From the NCBI GenBank assembly GCA_025144025.1, contig JALXWS010000005.1:62001-126000 (forward strand): a DNA stretch of 64,000 bases, given 5' to 3'. This document shows, in pieces, positions 13,047 to 22,206 of this stretch. Each line of letters starts with the position of its first letter. Position 1 is the first letter of the stretch. The position numbers and the translations under genes were made by a program. Origin of the DNA: Corynebacterium sp. p3-SID1241 (lineage in GTDB: Bacteria > Actinomycetota > Actinomycetes > Mycobacteriales > Mycobacteriaceae). Below the pieces are notes generated by a model. It ran no database searches. It was not told where the DNA came from and saw only the letters and a list, made by a program, of their open reading frames with translations.

Positions 13047-14399
13047 GTGAGTTTTTCCGCCGAACACATAGTCCCCGCCCCGCGCGAGCAGGTCTGGCAA
13101 TGGCATACCCGCCAAGGCGCTTTAACCCGTCTGAACGCACCCTTTGCCTTCATGAAACCCATCCAGCAGGCCCAGAGCCTCGGCGATGGCACCTCCATCC
13201 TCGGTCTTCCGGGTGGCCTGCGCTGGATCGCTCAGCATAAGCTCTCCCAGTACCGCGAGGGCTATGAGTTCACCGATGTGTGCGTAAACTCCCCTATTCG
13301 CAAATTTGCCAAATGGCAACACCATCACACCTTTGCGGATCACCCGGACGGCACGCTCGTTCGCGATCAAGTCTCCACCCGCATTCCTTCGGCGGCGCTG
13401 GAATCGGTCTTTGCTTATCGGCAGCACCAACTCATTGAGGATTTTTCCTTTCTCCAGCGGCTTGCCGACGCCTCCTTAAACACCCAACCACTAACCATCG
13501 CCATGACCGGCTCCCGCGGCAGCGTAGGCACAGCGCTCACCGCACAACTGCGCACCGCCGGGCACACGGTGATCCAACTTGTGCGCGGCACGGCAAGCAA
13601 AGGTCAGCGCACCTGGCGACCGGAGCACCCCGATCCCGACCTCCTGCACGGCGTCGACGTCCTCGTCCACCTAGCAGGCGAGCCCATCTTCGGCCGCTTC
13701 AACGACGAGCACAAGGCCGCCATCCGCGACTCCCGCGTTGGCCCCACCGAGCACCTAGCCCGACTGGCGGAGGCTACGGATTCTGTCCACACCATGGTCT
13801 GCGCCTCTGCCGTGGGTTACTACGGTGCGGACCGCGGCAATGAGGTCCTCACCGAAGATTCCGCACCTGGGGAGGGCTTCCTCGCAGACGTTGTGGTTGA
13901 CTGGGAACGTGCCTGCGAACCCGCCCGCGCCGCGGGCACCCGCGTGGTCAATATTCGTACGGGCATCGCCATGTCGGGCGGCTCCGGCCTCCTGCCACTG
14001 CTGCGCGCCCTCTTCTCCACCGGCCTGGGCGGACCTTTCGGCGACGGTGAGTTCTGGTTCAGCTGGGTCGCCCTCGATGACCTGACGGATGCCTACTTCC
14101 GCGCCATCGTGGACGACTCGTTGGAAGGCCCGGTCAATGCGGCCTCGCCTAACCCGGTACTCAACAAGGACTTCGTCAAAGCCCTTGGCGCAGAGCTACA
14201 CCGTCCGGCATTGCTCCCCGTTCCACCCTTCGGTCCCGCAATCTTGCTGGGCAAGGAGGGCGCTCAGGAACTGGCCTTGGCGCAACAACGCGTAAGCCCC
14301 ACGGTTCTGCAGGACAGTGGACATACGTTCCGCTACCCCACCATTGCTACTGCTCTCGCCCACGAACTCGGCGGCGAGCGCCTATGGCAGTCCCAGTAG
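13047..14399 (+). CDS. TIGR01777-type SDR epimerase-like protein with N-terminal SRPBCC domain
   Basis: The first 150 residues resemble an SRPBCC (START-like) ligand-binding domain (SAEHIVPAPREQVWQWHT). The remaining 300 form an extended short-chain dehydrogenase of the TIGR01777/YfcH group: nucleotide-binding AMTGSRGSVGTALTAQLRTAG, VLVHLAGEPI, and the CASAVGYYGADRG segment in place of a classical YxxxK site. No substrate is known for this family. The GTG at 13047 has AAGAAGGAGG about 10 bases upstream and is preferred over the in-frame TTG at 13011. It is transcribed divergently from the pyr operon and shares the palindromic region with it. Confidence 0.85.
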   Translation: MSFSAEHIVPAPREQVWQWHTRQGALTRLNAPFAFMKPIQQAQSLGDGTSILGLPGGLRWIAQHKLSQYREGYEFTDVCVNSPIRKFAKWQHHHTFADHPDGTLVRDQVSTRIPSAALESVFAYRQHQLIEDFSFLQRLADASLNTQPLTIAMTGSRGSVGTALTAQLRTAGHTVIQLVRGTASKGQRTWRPEHPDPDLLHGVDVLVHLAGEPIFGRFNDEHKAAIRDSRVGPTEHLARLAEATDSVHTMVCASAVGYYGADRGNEVLTEDSAPGEGFLADVVVDWERACEPARAAGTRVVNIRTGIAMSGGSGLLPLLRALFSTGLGGPFGDGEFWFSWVALDDLTDAYFRAIVDDSLEGPVNAASPNPVLNKDFVKALGAELHRPALLPVPPFGPAILLGKEGAQELALAQQRVSPTVLQDSGHTFRYPTIATALAHELGGERLWQSQ

Positions 14400-14473
14400 C
14401 AGATTTCGAACTTAGGTAAACTAGCAAAGGTTGACCTTTATCCCCGATTAGTACATGGATTGAGACTACTTAA

Positions 14474-14965
14474 GTGTCTGAAGAACCAACCCTGTATCCC
14501 GATACGCCGGTAGAGCCCGTAACTCTCGAGCGCATCGGCGAGATCTTTGCATCCGAGAACCTGGAATACCGCCTCGAAGAGCAGCCAGTGAGCGAGGAAG
14601 AAACCGTGCAGATTCTGCGCACGGGATTCTCCAACGTCGCCATCGCCATGCAGGTGCGCGATGATGTGCTCGTGGCGGATTCCGTCTGGCGCGGCAACGT
14701 ACCTTCTTCTGAGGGCCCAAGCCTGCTGATGGTACTCAACCAGTGGAACCAGCAGCACTTCGCGCCGACATTGCGCTTCTTTGAATCAGCCGAGAATAAC
14801 CTCGCTGTTTCCGGCGTACGCGAGATCAACATTGCCCACGGTTTGTCCCGCAACCAGATCGGCGCCTTCGTGATGTCCACGCTGGATTCTATGCTGCAGT
14901 CCTTCGCCTTCGTGGAAGAACACTACCCGCAGCTCGTGACTTGGGAGGAGCACAACCATGACTAA
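14474..14965 (+). CDS. YbjN domain protein (first of a pair)
   Basis: This 163-residue acidic protein reads as a YbjN-type domain (LERIGEIFASENLEYRLEE, then RTGFSNVAIAMQVRDDVLVADSVWRG, and LNQWNQQHFAPTLRF). YbjN proteins share a fold with type III secretion chaperones, and their molecular role is unclear. It starts at a GTG with no clear ribosome binding site. Its stop overlaps the start of the next gene by 8 bases, so the two are almost certainly translated together and may form a heteromer. No signal peptide or membrane segment is seen. Confidence 0.8.
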   Translation: MSEEPTLYPDTPVEPVTLERIGEIFASENLEYRLEEQPVSEEETVQILRTGFSNVAIAMQVRDDVLVADSVWRGNVPSSEGPSLLMVLNQWNQQHFAPTLRFFESAENNLAVSGVREINIAHGLSRNQIGAFVMSTLDSMLQSFAFVEEHYPQLVTWEEHNHD

Positions 14966-15470
14966 TGCCTCTACCGATAACAATCTGCCGGAGATTACCC
15001 TTGACCGCGTTGTCGAGGCCATGCGCAGCTTCGATATCGAATTGACCAAGATGGACAGCGATATTGAGGCAGCTACCGCCAATCTCAACGGCCTGCCCAC
15101 TATGTTCGCGGTTCTTGATTCCGTAGTTATTGTCCGTTGCGATGTGCCTACCGACGCCGCCTATTCCAAGGCCGATGCCGGCCTCTTCCTCGCGGCAAAC
15201 CAAATCAACTCCGTTGCCTTCGGTGCGCGTGCAGTTATCTCGGAGCACGATGACATGCTCGTGGTGCGCACCGAGCGCGATATCCCTGCCGCTGCCGGCA
15301 TGACCGATGAGCAGCTGCAGGCTGCCCTGAAGACCGCCGTGGATGGCGTCATCCGCGGCCAGGACGCCATGGTCTCTGCTGCGGAAGAAATGGCCAAGCT
15401 TGGCTCCGAAACTGCTGGCAAGGCCGGCGCGGAAGGCAATAACTCCGGTGCTGGAGATGCCACGAGTTAA
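14958..15470 (+). CDS. YbjN domain protein (second of a pair)
   Basis: The 170-residue product has the same general pattern as its upstream neighbour: a first helix (LDRVVEAMRSFDIELTKMD), a central strand region, and LAANQINSVAFGARAVISEHDDMLVVRTERDIPA. It ends in a Gly/Ala/Ser-rich tail that is probably disordered. ATG start with GGGAGG about 9 bases upstream inside the previous gene. A strong terminator follows, so the two YbjN genes end this transcript. Function is unknown; duplication followed by divergence is my inference from the shared layout. Confidence 0.8.
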   Translation: MTNASTDNNLPEITLDRVVEAMRSFDIELTKMDSDIEAATANLNGLPTMFAVLDSVVIVRCDVPTDAAYSKADAGLFLAANQINSVAFGARAVISEHDDMLVVRTERDIPAAAGMTDEQLQAALKTAVDGVIRGQDAMVSAAEEMAKLGSETAGKAGAEGNNSGAGDATS

Positions 15471-15489
15471 CTAACGCCGCCTAAGAAGC

Positions 15490-15549
15490 AAGCTCCCTTA
15501 GCCTTCCATTCCTCATGCGGGATTGGGCGGCAGAAAGGGAGCTTTTCTT
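15490..15549 (+). terminator. Rho-independent terminator after the YbjN pair
   Basis: AAGCTCCCTT (15490-15499) pairs perfectly with AAGGGAGCTT (15535-15544), and the sequence continues TTCTT. The loop is 35 bases. It lies between the convergent YbjN and PPK2 genes; on the other strand the stem ends in AAGCTTGCTTCTT, so it could serve both directions. Confidence 0.7.
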
Positions 15550-15557
15550 GTGGACAT

Positions 15558-16421
15558 TCACTCGGCGTCGAGAATGCGCTGGCGTTCTTGCTCAGGATCA
15601 AAATCCGGTGCAGGCCAAGAAAGCTCTAGATGGCGCAACGCGTCCACGATGAGGAATTTCAACGCCATGCGGGCGTATTTCTTATTGTCCGTGGGGAGGA
15701 CATACCACGGTGCCCAGATTTCATCTGTTCGGCGAATGGCATCTTCATAAGCGGCCAAGTACTCGTCCCAATATCCGCGCTCCTCAATATCGGATGGATC
15801 GTATTTCCAATATTTGTCCTCGCGTTCGGTGCGCTCCAGGAGGTTTTCTTTTTGGAACTGCGGAGAGATATGCAGGAATATCTTTAAAATCTTAACGTTG
15901 CGGCCGGCAAGTTCCTGCTCATAGTCCCGTATGGCTCCAAAACGGCGGTCCACTTCGTCTTCGTCTACCCATTTATGTACCCGCTGGATGAGCACATCTT
16001 CATAATGGGAGCGGTCGAACGCCACAATCTGGCCCGGCAGGGGGTCATGTTTGCGAATGCGCCACAAAAAGTCGTGTGCCAATTCCTCGTCCGTCGGTTT
16101 GCCAAAGCCCACAGTTTTGGTGCCTTGCGGGTCAAAGACCGAAAAGACATTACGGATGGCGCCGCCCTTGCCGGAGGTATCCATCCCTTGCAAAACCACC
16201 AGTAAAGACGGCGCGCCATCTTCATGCGCGCGACCATTAGCAAAAAGACGCTCTTGGAGCTCATAAAGCTCTTCGTCGTAACGTGCAAAGCGAGCAGCAA
16301 GGTCGGCCTTAGAGCCACTAAAACCTGGCGTAGCGGCAGGGTCTACATCAGCGAGGCGGAAGTTCTTCCCTGCTCTCAGACCCAGCGCATCATGAATCTT
16401 GAATTTGCCCATGCCTGCCAT
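15558..16421 (-). CDS. Polyphosphate kinase 2 family protein (polyphosphate:nucleotide phosphotransferase)
   Basis: PPK2 enzymes move phosphate between polyphosphate and nucleotides. The 287-residue protein has the Walker A VLQGMDTSGKGGAIRNVFS near residue 78, the Walker B IVAFDRSHYEDVL near residue 133, and the lid region with RRFGAIRDYEQEL, LKIFLHIS and WYVLPTDNKKYAR. The single-domain length and sequence resemble the PPK2_rel_1 group, so use of AMP or ADP as acceptor is likely but not decided by the sequence. It stands alone, convergent with the YbjN genes. Start at the first ATG; no strong ribosome binding site is seen. Confidence 0.9.
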   Translation of the reverse strand: MAGMGKFKIHDALGLRAGKNFRLADVDPAATPGFSGSKADLAARFARYDEELYELQERLFANGRAHEDGAPSLLVVLQGMDTSGKGGAIRNVFSVFDPQGTKTVGFGKPTDEELAHDFLWRIRKHDPLPGQIVAFDRSHYEDVLIQRVHKWVDEDEVDRRFGAIRDYEQELAGRNVKILKIFLHISPQFQKENLLERTEREDKYWKYDPSDIEERGYWDEYLAAYEDAIRRTDEIWAPWYVLPTDNKKYARMALKFLIVDALRHLELSWPAPDFDPEQERQRILDAE

Positions 16422-16523
16422 GGTACAAAAATACCGCCCGCCGCCAGCCTGATGTTTCTACCAAGCCGACCGCAGGCGGAAAATTGGCTCACGATAAAAG
16501 AGCGCGAGTACTACTCGACGGTG

Positions 16524-17153
16524 CTACTCGGCCGAGTCTTCCGCAGATTCAGAATCCTCATCAGTCGCGGTTGCGTTGCTCGCAGTCTCTGCCGATTCGG
16601 CTGGTGGAACGGCATCCGCCGTGTCCTTAGCCGCAGCAGGATCGTGTTCCTCTTCCTCTAGGCCCTGGTGTTCTGCGGACATCGGGTTTTCCGCAGAACG
16701 GGATTGCGCCACGTCATCCAACACAGCGTGGATGTATGGCGCTGCTTGATCGTTGGAATACTGGGAGGCAATCTCCACACCTTCCACGACCGCAGTAGCG
16801 GTGGGAATATCCGGGTTAAACAGCAGCTCCCATACCGATAGGCGCAGGATCGCACGGTCAACAGCCGGGATGCGGTGCAGTTCCCAATCCTCCGCGAGGA
16901 AGCGAGAGATGGTGTCATCGATGGCATCCAGCTCTTCAGCGACGCCCTTGACAATCACCTGCGTGTATTCGGCCACAGGTGCTACCGCATTGCGATCCTC
17001 ACGTGCCAAGGCGATGCGATCCTCCACGATGGCGACGGGGTCAACGTCCCTGTTTTCTGCTTCGTAGAGGATATCGGCGGCACGACGACGTGCACGGTAC
17101 CTCGCGGTGTGCCGCTTGTAGTTAATATCGCGCTTAGGGGTGTTATCAGACAC
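16524..17153 (-). CDS. nusB: Transcription antitermination factor NusB with acidic tail
   Basis: NusB binds boxA RNA with ribosomal protein S10 and supports rRNA antitermination. Residues 15-150 form the NusB fold ([23 protein letters not shown], then [18 protein letters not shown] and the closing [16 protein letters not shown] segment). About 60 further residues are rich in Glu, Ala, Asp and Ser and look disordered, which makes the protein longer than the usual 140-160. It starts 11 bases after efp on the same strand, the common efp-nusB pair. Confidence 0.95.
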   Translation of the reverse strand: MSDNTPKRDINYKRHTARYRARRRAADILYEAENRDVDPVAIVEDRIALAREDRNAVAPVAEYTQVIVKGVAEELDAIDDTISRFLAEDWELHRIPAVDRAILRLSVWELLFNPDIPTATAVVEGVEIASQYSNDQAAPYIHAVLDDVAQSRSAENPMSAEHQGLEEEEHDPAAAKDTADAVPPAESAETASNATATDEDSESAEDSAE

Positions 17154-17164
17154 AGTCAGATACC

Positions 17165-17728
17165 CTAGTTATTAACGCGGGAGAGGTACTCGCCGGTACG
17201 GGTATCGATCTTGAGGACGTTGCCGATCTCAATGAACAGTGGAACCTGGATCTCAGCGCCGGTCTCCAAGGTGGCAGGCTTGGTGCCGCCGGAAGAACGA
17301 TCACCCTGCAGGCCAGGGTCGGTGTGCTCGACCTTAAGGTCTACGGAAATAGGCAGCTCTGCGAAGAGTGCCTCATCCTCGTAGAAGGATACCTGAACGC
17401 GCATGTTCTCCAGCAGGAAGCGAGCGGCATCGCCGAACTTCTCCGGTGGAAGCTCGAACTGCTCGAAGGTCTTTTCATCCATGACGACGTAGCTGGTGCC
17501 ATCGTTGTACAGGTAGGTCATATCGCGGCGGTCCACGGTAGCGGTCTCTACCTTTACGCCAGCATTCCAAGTCTTGTCCACGGTCTTACCGGAGACAACA
17601 TCCTTGAGCTTGGTACGCACGAAGGCTGGGCCCTTGCCCGGCTTCACGTGCTGGAACTCAACGATCTGCATCAGTTTGTTGTCGATCTTCAGAACGAGGC
17701 CGTTCTTGAAATCAGTAGTATCAGCCAT
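17165..17728 (-). CDS. efp: Elongation factor P, PGKGP type
   Basis: EF-P helps ribosomes through consecutive prolines. The 187-residue protein has the three-domain length and the C-terminal signature region ([22 protein letters not shown]). The loop that reaches the peptidyl-transferase centre reads PGKGP with Lys32, the version described in actinobacteria in which the lysine is thought to work without modification. No epmA, epmB or ymfI-like modification gene lies nearby. nusB follows at 11 bases. Confidence 0.97.
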   Translation of the reverse strand: MADTTDFKNGLVLKIDNKLMQIVEFQHVKPGKGPAFVRTKLKDVVSGKTVDKTWNAGVKVETATVDRRDMTYLYNDGTSYVVMDEKTFEQFELPPEKFGDAARFLLENMRVQVSFYEDEALFAELPISVDLKVEHTDPGLQGDRSSGGTKPATLETGAEIQVPLFIEIGNVLKIDTRTGEYLSRVNN

Positions 17729-17867
17729 TGCGTTTAAACTCCCGAAAATTGTGGACTAAAGGTTGAAAGCAATGTTTAAGCCTACCGGACAACTGCCCCT
17801 CGGGGTATTACCGGTCCCCCATTTCTGTCACACAATAATTCAATAGGTATCCTTTGGAACTCTTCGT

Positions 17868-17884
17868 CCGGCTGAAACAGCCGG
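17868..17884. repeat. Perfect hairpin in the efp/SGNH intergenic region
   Basis: CCGGCTG (17868-17874) and CAGCCGG (17878-17884) form a 7-base-pair stem with an AAA loop, about 100 bases before the SGNH hydrolase start. It is not followed by a T-run on either strand. It could lie in the 5' leader of the hydrolase gene or upstream of efp; the role is unknown. Confidence 0.4.
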
Positions 17885-17980
17885 GCACCCCGGAAATCAA
17901 TGGTTTTATCCAGCGATAACTCGCTGTACGATATGGTTTTGCTTTATTGATTTTTCTCATATCTACCAAGGATTTTTGCG

Positions 17981-18877
17981 ATGTCTCTCAGGAAGCATTA
18001 TGCCATTGCTACCGCTACCGGCGTGGCCGTAGCAGCACTTTCCGCCCCGCAGGCCGTAGCCGCGGGCGCGCAGACCGTCATGTTCGGTGACTCTGTATTC
18101 GCTAACCCCACTTATGGTCAGATAGGGACTACCTCTAGCCTATCCCCTTCGGCGAGCACTACGCTCTCTTCCGCAACCCATGGCATCGAAGACGCCCCAG
18201 GTGCACCTTCCCCACAGGGCTGCCCGCAGGGCCAGAGCAATGTTGGCCGCGAACTGGGGCGCGTTTCTGGCCAACATGTTGCCAACTACGCCTGTTCTGC
18301 GGCGAAGGCCGCCGGACATTCGCACCGCAAGGACTTTGATGAGCAGATCAACGGCGCAATCGCCAATAATGATCTCAATGGCGCAACGAAGAATGTTCTT
18401 CTCCAGTTCGGCGCCAATGATTTCCAGGAAATCGTGCGCCCATCTCTTTCTTCTTCCAACCCCTACTACGACGGAATGAAGCATTCGATCCAGCGGATTC
18501 GCCACGCCGCTCCGAATGCCCGTATCACCGTTGTAGGTTACCCCGCCGTCTCCGCCCGCAACGGCGCAGTATGTCCTCTGCGTACCTCAATGCCAGGCTC
18601 CACCGCTGCCGGCTTCAATATGGATTACGCGGGCCTGGTGCGCACCGGTGAGGACCAGGTCAATAGCGCCATGTACAAGGCAGCACGCGCAAACGGCGTG
18701 CAGTACTACGACCTACGTGCCGACTCCATTGATCACGGCATGTGCGCGCCGGATAACTCCCGCTGGATTTCCGGCAAGTGGGAGTACTCCGTACCACACA
18801 ACCTCTTTAATCACCTCACGCACCTGGGCAACCGCAACGTCGCCCAGCTGCTTAACTCCAAGGTGCTGGCTCACTAG
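17981..18877 (+). CDS. Secreted SGNH/GDSL-type hydrolase
   Basis: The 298-residue protein starts with a signal peptide (RKHY followed by a hydrophobic stretch, probable cleavage after AVAA near residue 28). The mature part has the SGNH blocks: GDS at residues 36-38 with the nucleophile serine, QFGANDF in the middle, and a C-terminal histidine in HLTHLGN. Four cysteines could form two disulfides. Such enzymes are usually esterases or lipases at the cell surface; the substrate is unknown. It sits on the plus strand between pepQ and efp, which are normally adjacent, and its TAG stop shares CTAG with the pepQ stop. Confidence 0.85.
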   Translation: MSLRKHYAIATATGVAVAALSAPQAVAAGAQTVMFGDSVFANPTYGQIGTTSSLSPSASTTLSSATHGIEDAPGAPSPQGCPQGQSNVGRELGRVSGQHVANYACSAAKAAGHSHRKDFDEQINGAIANNDLNGATKNVLLQFGANDFQEIVRPSLSSSNPYYDGMKHSIQRIRHAAPNARITVVGYPAVSARNGAVCPLRTSMPGSTAAGFNMDYAGLVRTGEDQVNSAMYKAARANGVQYYDLRADSIDHGMCAPDNSRWISGKWEYSVPHNLFNHLTHLGNRNVAQLLNSKVLAH

Positions 18878-19980
18878 GCGGGCAGTTCAGTAAATTCCTT
18901 CGTCGCGGCAGTAATGATCTTCGGTGCGCCATCGGTAATGATGAGGGTATCTTCGATGCGCACGCCGCCCTTGCCTGGCACATAGATGCCTGGCTCGATG
19001 GTCAGGGTCATGCCGGCGGCGAGTTCGCCCTTACCCGTCTGTGCCGCGAACGGGGCTTCGTGAACGTCTAGGCCCACGCCGTGGCCTGTCGAGTGCACAA
19101 AGTAGTCGCCGTAGCCGACGGCGGAGATGACATCGCGGCAGGCGGCGTCGACGTCGGCAAGCTTAGCGCCCGGCACCGAGGCTACCACGCCCGCCTTTTG
19201 GGCGCGAAGCACCACATCATAGATTTCCTTGGCAAAATCATTCGCCGTGCCAACGACGTAGGTGCGGGTGCAATCGGAGTTGAACCCGCGCAGGTGCGCA
19301 CCGAAATCGATGGTCACTAGGTCGCCATCCTCGATGATCCGGTCATCAGCGCCATGGTGCGGCATTGCCGAATTCGGGCCAGAAGCGACGATGGTATCGA
19401 AGCTCACCCGCTCCGAGCCGAGCATGCGCATCCGGTATTCCAAATCGGCGGCCACCTGGCGCTCGGTGCGGCCGGCACGCAGCTCGCCTGCAGCAAGCAA
19501 GCCTTCCAGTGCCTGGTTAGCCAGCGCGGCAATTTCTTTCAACCTTTCTAGCTCAAGTTGGTCCTTGACCAAGCGGATATTTTCAATCACCCCAGTAACA
19601 GGGACCAAGGTGACCGACTCCGGAGCGGACTCTTCCAGGTCCTTCAGCTCAGAGACCGAGAGGTAGTCGGCTTCAAAACCGACTCGAACTGGCCCCTCAA
19701 CATCGGCAAACTGCTGCAGAAGCACCTTTCCTACCGCGCGGCCTTGGATAGCCTCCAGATCGGGAACCTCGCGGGCAATCTGCGTGGTATATCGGCCATC
19801 GGTAGCAACCTGCGCGGTAAGATCCTTGCGCAAAAGCAGCCCGCCATTCGAACCGGAGAACCCCGAAAGGTAGCGCACGTGCGTGAGGTGGGTTACCAGA
19901 ACGGCATCTATGCGCTGGCCGGCCAGTTCCGCGGCAAGCTTGCGGCGCCGGTCGCTAAAGCGGGTATCTGCCAAAGCCAT
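18874..19980 (-). CDS. pepQ: Xaa-Pro dipeptidase / aminopeptidase P family
   Basis: The 368-residue M24 peptidase removes residues next to proline. An N-terminal creatinase-like domain (RRKLAAELAGQRIDAVLVTH) is followed by the pita-bread domain with the five metal ligands: ITIDFGAHLRGFNSDCTRT gives two aspartates, HSTGHGVGLDVHE a histidine, and TIEPGIYV and RIEDT two glutamates. The ATG at 19980 has AGAAGGATG 5 bases upstream and is preferred over the TTG at 20004. It follows aroQ, as in many actinobacteria. The tail-to-tail overlap with the SGNH gene is 4 bases. Confidence 0.92.
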   Translation of the reverse strand: MALADTRFSDRRRKLAAELAGQRIDAVLVTHLTHVRYLSGFSGSNGGLLLRKDLTAQVATDGRYTTQIAREVPDLEAIQGRAVGKVLLQQFADVEGPVRVGFEADYLSVSELKDLEESAPESVTLVPVTGVIENIRLVKDQLELERLKEIAALANQALEGLLAAGELRAGRTERQVAADLEYRMRMLGSERVSFDTIVASGPNSAMPHHGADDRIIEDGDLVTIDFGAHLRGFNSDCTRTYVVGTANDFAKEIYDVVLRAQKAGVVASVPGAKLADVDAACRDVISAVGYGDYFVHSTGHGVGLDVHEAPFAAQTGKGELAAGMTLTIEPGIYVPGKGGVRIEDTLIITDGAPKIITAATKEFTELPA

Positions 19981-20099
19981 GATCTCATCCTTCTGGGTCG
20001 ACAATGGTATAGAAAGTATCCACCCAGTATATCGACCCCGCCACCACAGTTGGGCCGATTTATCTCTTCACGGCTTATATCCAGCCCGTTCGTGGGTAC

Positions 20100-20528
20100 T
20101 TATTGGCACAGGTAATCCACTGCCGCCACATAGCCAAAGACTCCCAAACCGGCGATGACGCCGCGGGCAATAGGGCTGAGATAGGAGTGATGTCGGAAGG
20201 GCTCGCGCGCATGCACATTAGAGATATGCACCTCAATGAAGCCAGCGCCATCCGCGACCTCTGCCAGGGCGTCCCGCAGGGCCACTGAGGTATGGGTAAA
20301 TCCGCCGGGATTAATTATTACGGGGTGTCCCGCATCCGCGGCGGCATGAACTTTCTCAATCAGCTCGCCCTCATGGTTGGACTGGAAGCACTCTACTTCT
20401 GCCCCGTGCTCGGCGGCGCGAGAGGAGACCATTTTCTCTACGTCCGCCAGGGTGGTGGAGCCGTAGACATCCGGCTGCCGCTTTCCCAAGCGGTTCAAGT
20501 TCGGGCCATTGAGTACAATAATCTTCAT
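20100..20528 (-). CDS. aroQ: 3-dehydroquinate dehydratase, type II
   Basis: This enzyme makes 3-dehydroshikimate from 3-dehydroquinate. The 142-residue type II protein has the N-terminal [17 protein letters not shown] with the catalytic region, the [14 protein letters not shown] segment, [18 protein letters not shown], and [20 protein letters not shown]. Length and motifs are complete. It begins 2 bases after aroB, so the two are coupled. pepQ follows 119 bases later. Confidence 0.97.
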   Translation of the reverse strand: MKIIVLNGPNLNRLGKRQPDVYGSTTLADVEKMVSSRAAEHGAEVECFQSNHEGELIEKVHAAADAGHPVIINPGGFTHTSVALRDALAEVADGAGFIEVHISNVHAREPFRHHSYLSPIARGVIAGLGVFGYVAAVDYLCQ

Positions 20529-20530
20529 TT

Positions 20531-21601
20531 CTACTCCGAAATCGCGGCGTAGGCCGCCTCTAGCTCTTCCGTACTGGGGCCTTCTAGACGGGTGGTCTCG
20601 CCCACCCCAGTCAAGGCGACAAACCGGATCTTGCCGTCGCGGTTCTTCTTATCGTGGGTCATTGCCTCATGCAGGTCTGCAAACCTGCCTGCTTTATATG
20701 AGGTCGGCAGCCCAATGCTGTGCAGGATCCGGCGGTGCTTTTCCACCAGTTCCGCGTCAATGAGGCTGCGCGCATGCGCCAAGTGGGCGATAAACATCAT
20801 GCCCACCGCCACCGCGTTGCCATGGCGCCACTGATACTGTTCGTGGCGCTCCACAGCATGGCCAAAGGTATGGCCGTAGTTCAGCGTTTCACGCAGTCCC
20901 GATTCTTTGAGGTCCTCGCCTACCACCGCGGCCTTAACCGCGATGGAGCGCGCAATCAGTTCTGGAAGGAAGCCCTGTGGATCCAAACAAGCGGCAGGAT
21001 CACTTTCATAGCGCTCAAGGATCACCGGGTCATGGATGAACCCAGTCTTGATGATCTCCGCCGAACCGGCCACGAGTTCCGCCGCGGGCAGGGTTCCGAG
21101 GCGTTCCAAATCCACAAATACAGAATCCGGCTCGTGGAAGGCACCGACCAGATTTTTCCCGGCTGCCGTATTGATGCCGGTTTTTCCGCCGACGGCAGCG
21201 TCAACCATGGCCAAAAGCGTGGTAGGCACCTGAATGACCTTGATACCGCGCATCCACCCGGCCGCGGCAAACCCCGCCAAATCGGTGGTGGCACCACCGC
21301 CCAGGCCGATGATGACGTCACGGCGGTTAAAGCCCTTCTCCCCCAGCTGATCCCATACTCCACCGATGACGCTGAGCTGCTTGGCGGCCTCGGCATCGGG
21401 GACATCGATAAGCGTAGGCGAAACTCCCTCTGTGGCAACGAGTTCGGCTAGGTGCTCAGCCGCGGCACGCAGCGGCGGCTGGAAGACAATGCCCGCCTGG
21501 GTGGCACCAATCTCCACGCAGCGCCGTGCGATCTCTCGGTTTAGACCTACGCCAATGCGAACTTCATAGGGCTGCGGTCCATTTACGGCAATCGTGGGCA
21601 T
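20531..21601 (-). CDS. aroB: 3-dehydroquinate synthase
   Basis: AroB converts DAHP to 3-dehydroquinate using NAD and a divalent metal. The 356-residue protein has [21 protein letters not shown] with the NAD-binding region, [19 protein letters not shown], the metal-binding residues in [17 protein letters not shown], and [14 protein letters not shown] with the metal-binding histidine. It is full length. It lies 65 bases after aroK and 2 bases before aroQ. Confidence 0.97.
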   Translation of the reverse strand: MPTIAVNGPQPYEVRIGVGLNREIARRCVEIGATQAGIVFQPPLRAAAEHLAELVATEGVSPTLIDVPDAEAAKQLSVIGGVWDQLGEKGFNRRDVIIGLGGGATTDLAGFAAAGWMRGIKVIQVPTTLLAMVDAAVGGKTGINTAAGKNLVGAFHEPDSVFVDLERLGTLPAAELVAGSAEIIKTGFIHDPVILERYESDPAACLDPQGFLPELIARSIAVKAAVVGEDLKESGLRETLNYGHTFGHAVERHEQYQWRHGNAVAVGMMFIAHLAHARSLIDAELVEKHRRILHSIGLPTSYKAGRFADLHEAMTHDKKNRDGKIRFVALTGVGETTRLEGPSTEELEAAYAAISE

Positions 21602-21666
21602 CGGGTGGTCCTTTCCGTTCGCCGCCCAGCCGGTGTGGCGAGGAACAAGTGCTAGCGCAGGAGTTT

Positions 21667-22203
21667 TTAAAGGGTATCGAGGAAGCCGAGGATATCGCCC
21701 ACCACCTGCTGTGGGGTCCGAGCATCGGTGCGTACCCGGTAATCGGCCACCTCCTGGTAATACGGGCGCCGCGCTTCGACGAGGTTGCGGTAGTGCTCGA
21801 GTGGATTGTCGGACACAAGCACCGGCCGATTGCTATCCCCGGATGTACGCCGTGCGCCTTCTTCGGGGGAGATATCCAAAAAGATGACGGTATGGCGCTC
21901 CAACAGCTCACGGGTGGAGTCCGTCAGCACTGCCCCGCCTCCGAGGCTGACTACTCCACCAGTGCGCAGTGCCGCAGCAACGTGCTCGGCTTCGAGCGCG
22001 CGAAAGGCAGGTTCACCTAGCTCGCTAAAAACTTCCCCACACGGCTTATTCTTAGCCTGTTCAATAAGGTGATCCGAATCCACCAGTTCGCAGCTCAAGG
22101 CGTGGGAAAGGCGACGGCCAATGGTGGATTTACCCGCACCTGGCGGGCCAACCAAAACAACGCGTGGACGGGGCAGTCCCGTAACGGCGGTTGGGGTGGT
22201 CAT
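21667..22203 (-). CDS. aroK: Shikimate kinase
   Basis: Shikimate kinase phosphorylates shikimate with ATP. The 178-residue protein has the P-loop [16 protein letters not shown] near residue 18, the shikimate-binding [23 protein letters not shown], and SLGGGAVL. The RP lid and the C-terminal part are present. Its ATG is 3 bases after aroC, so translation is coupled. Confidence 0.97.
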   Translation of the reverse strand: MTTPTAVTGLPRPRVVLVGPPGAGKSTIGRRLSHALSCELVDSDHLIEQAKNKPCGEVFSELGEPAFRALEAEHVAAALRTGGVVSLGGGAVLTDSTRELLERHTVIFLDISPEEGARRTSGDSNRPVLVSDNPLEHYRNLVEARRPYYQEVADYRVRTDARTPQQVVGDILGFLDTL

Positions 22204-22206
22204 AAC

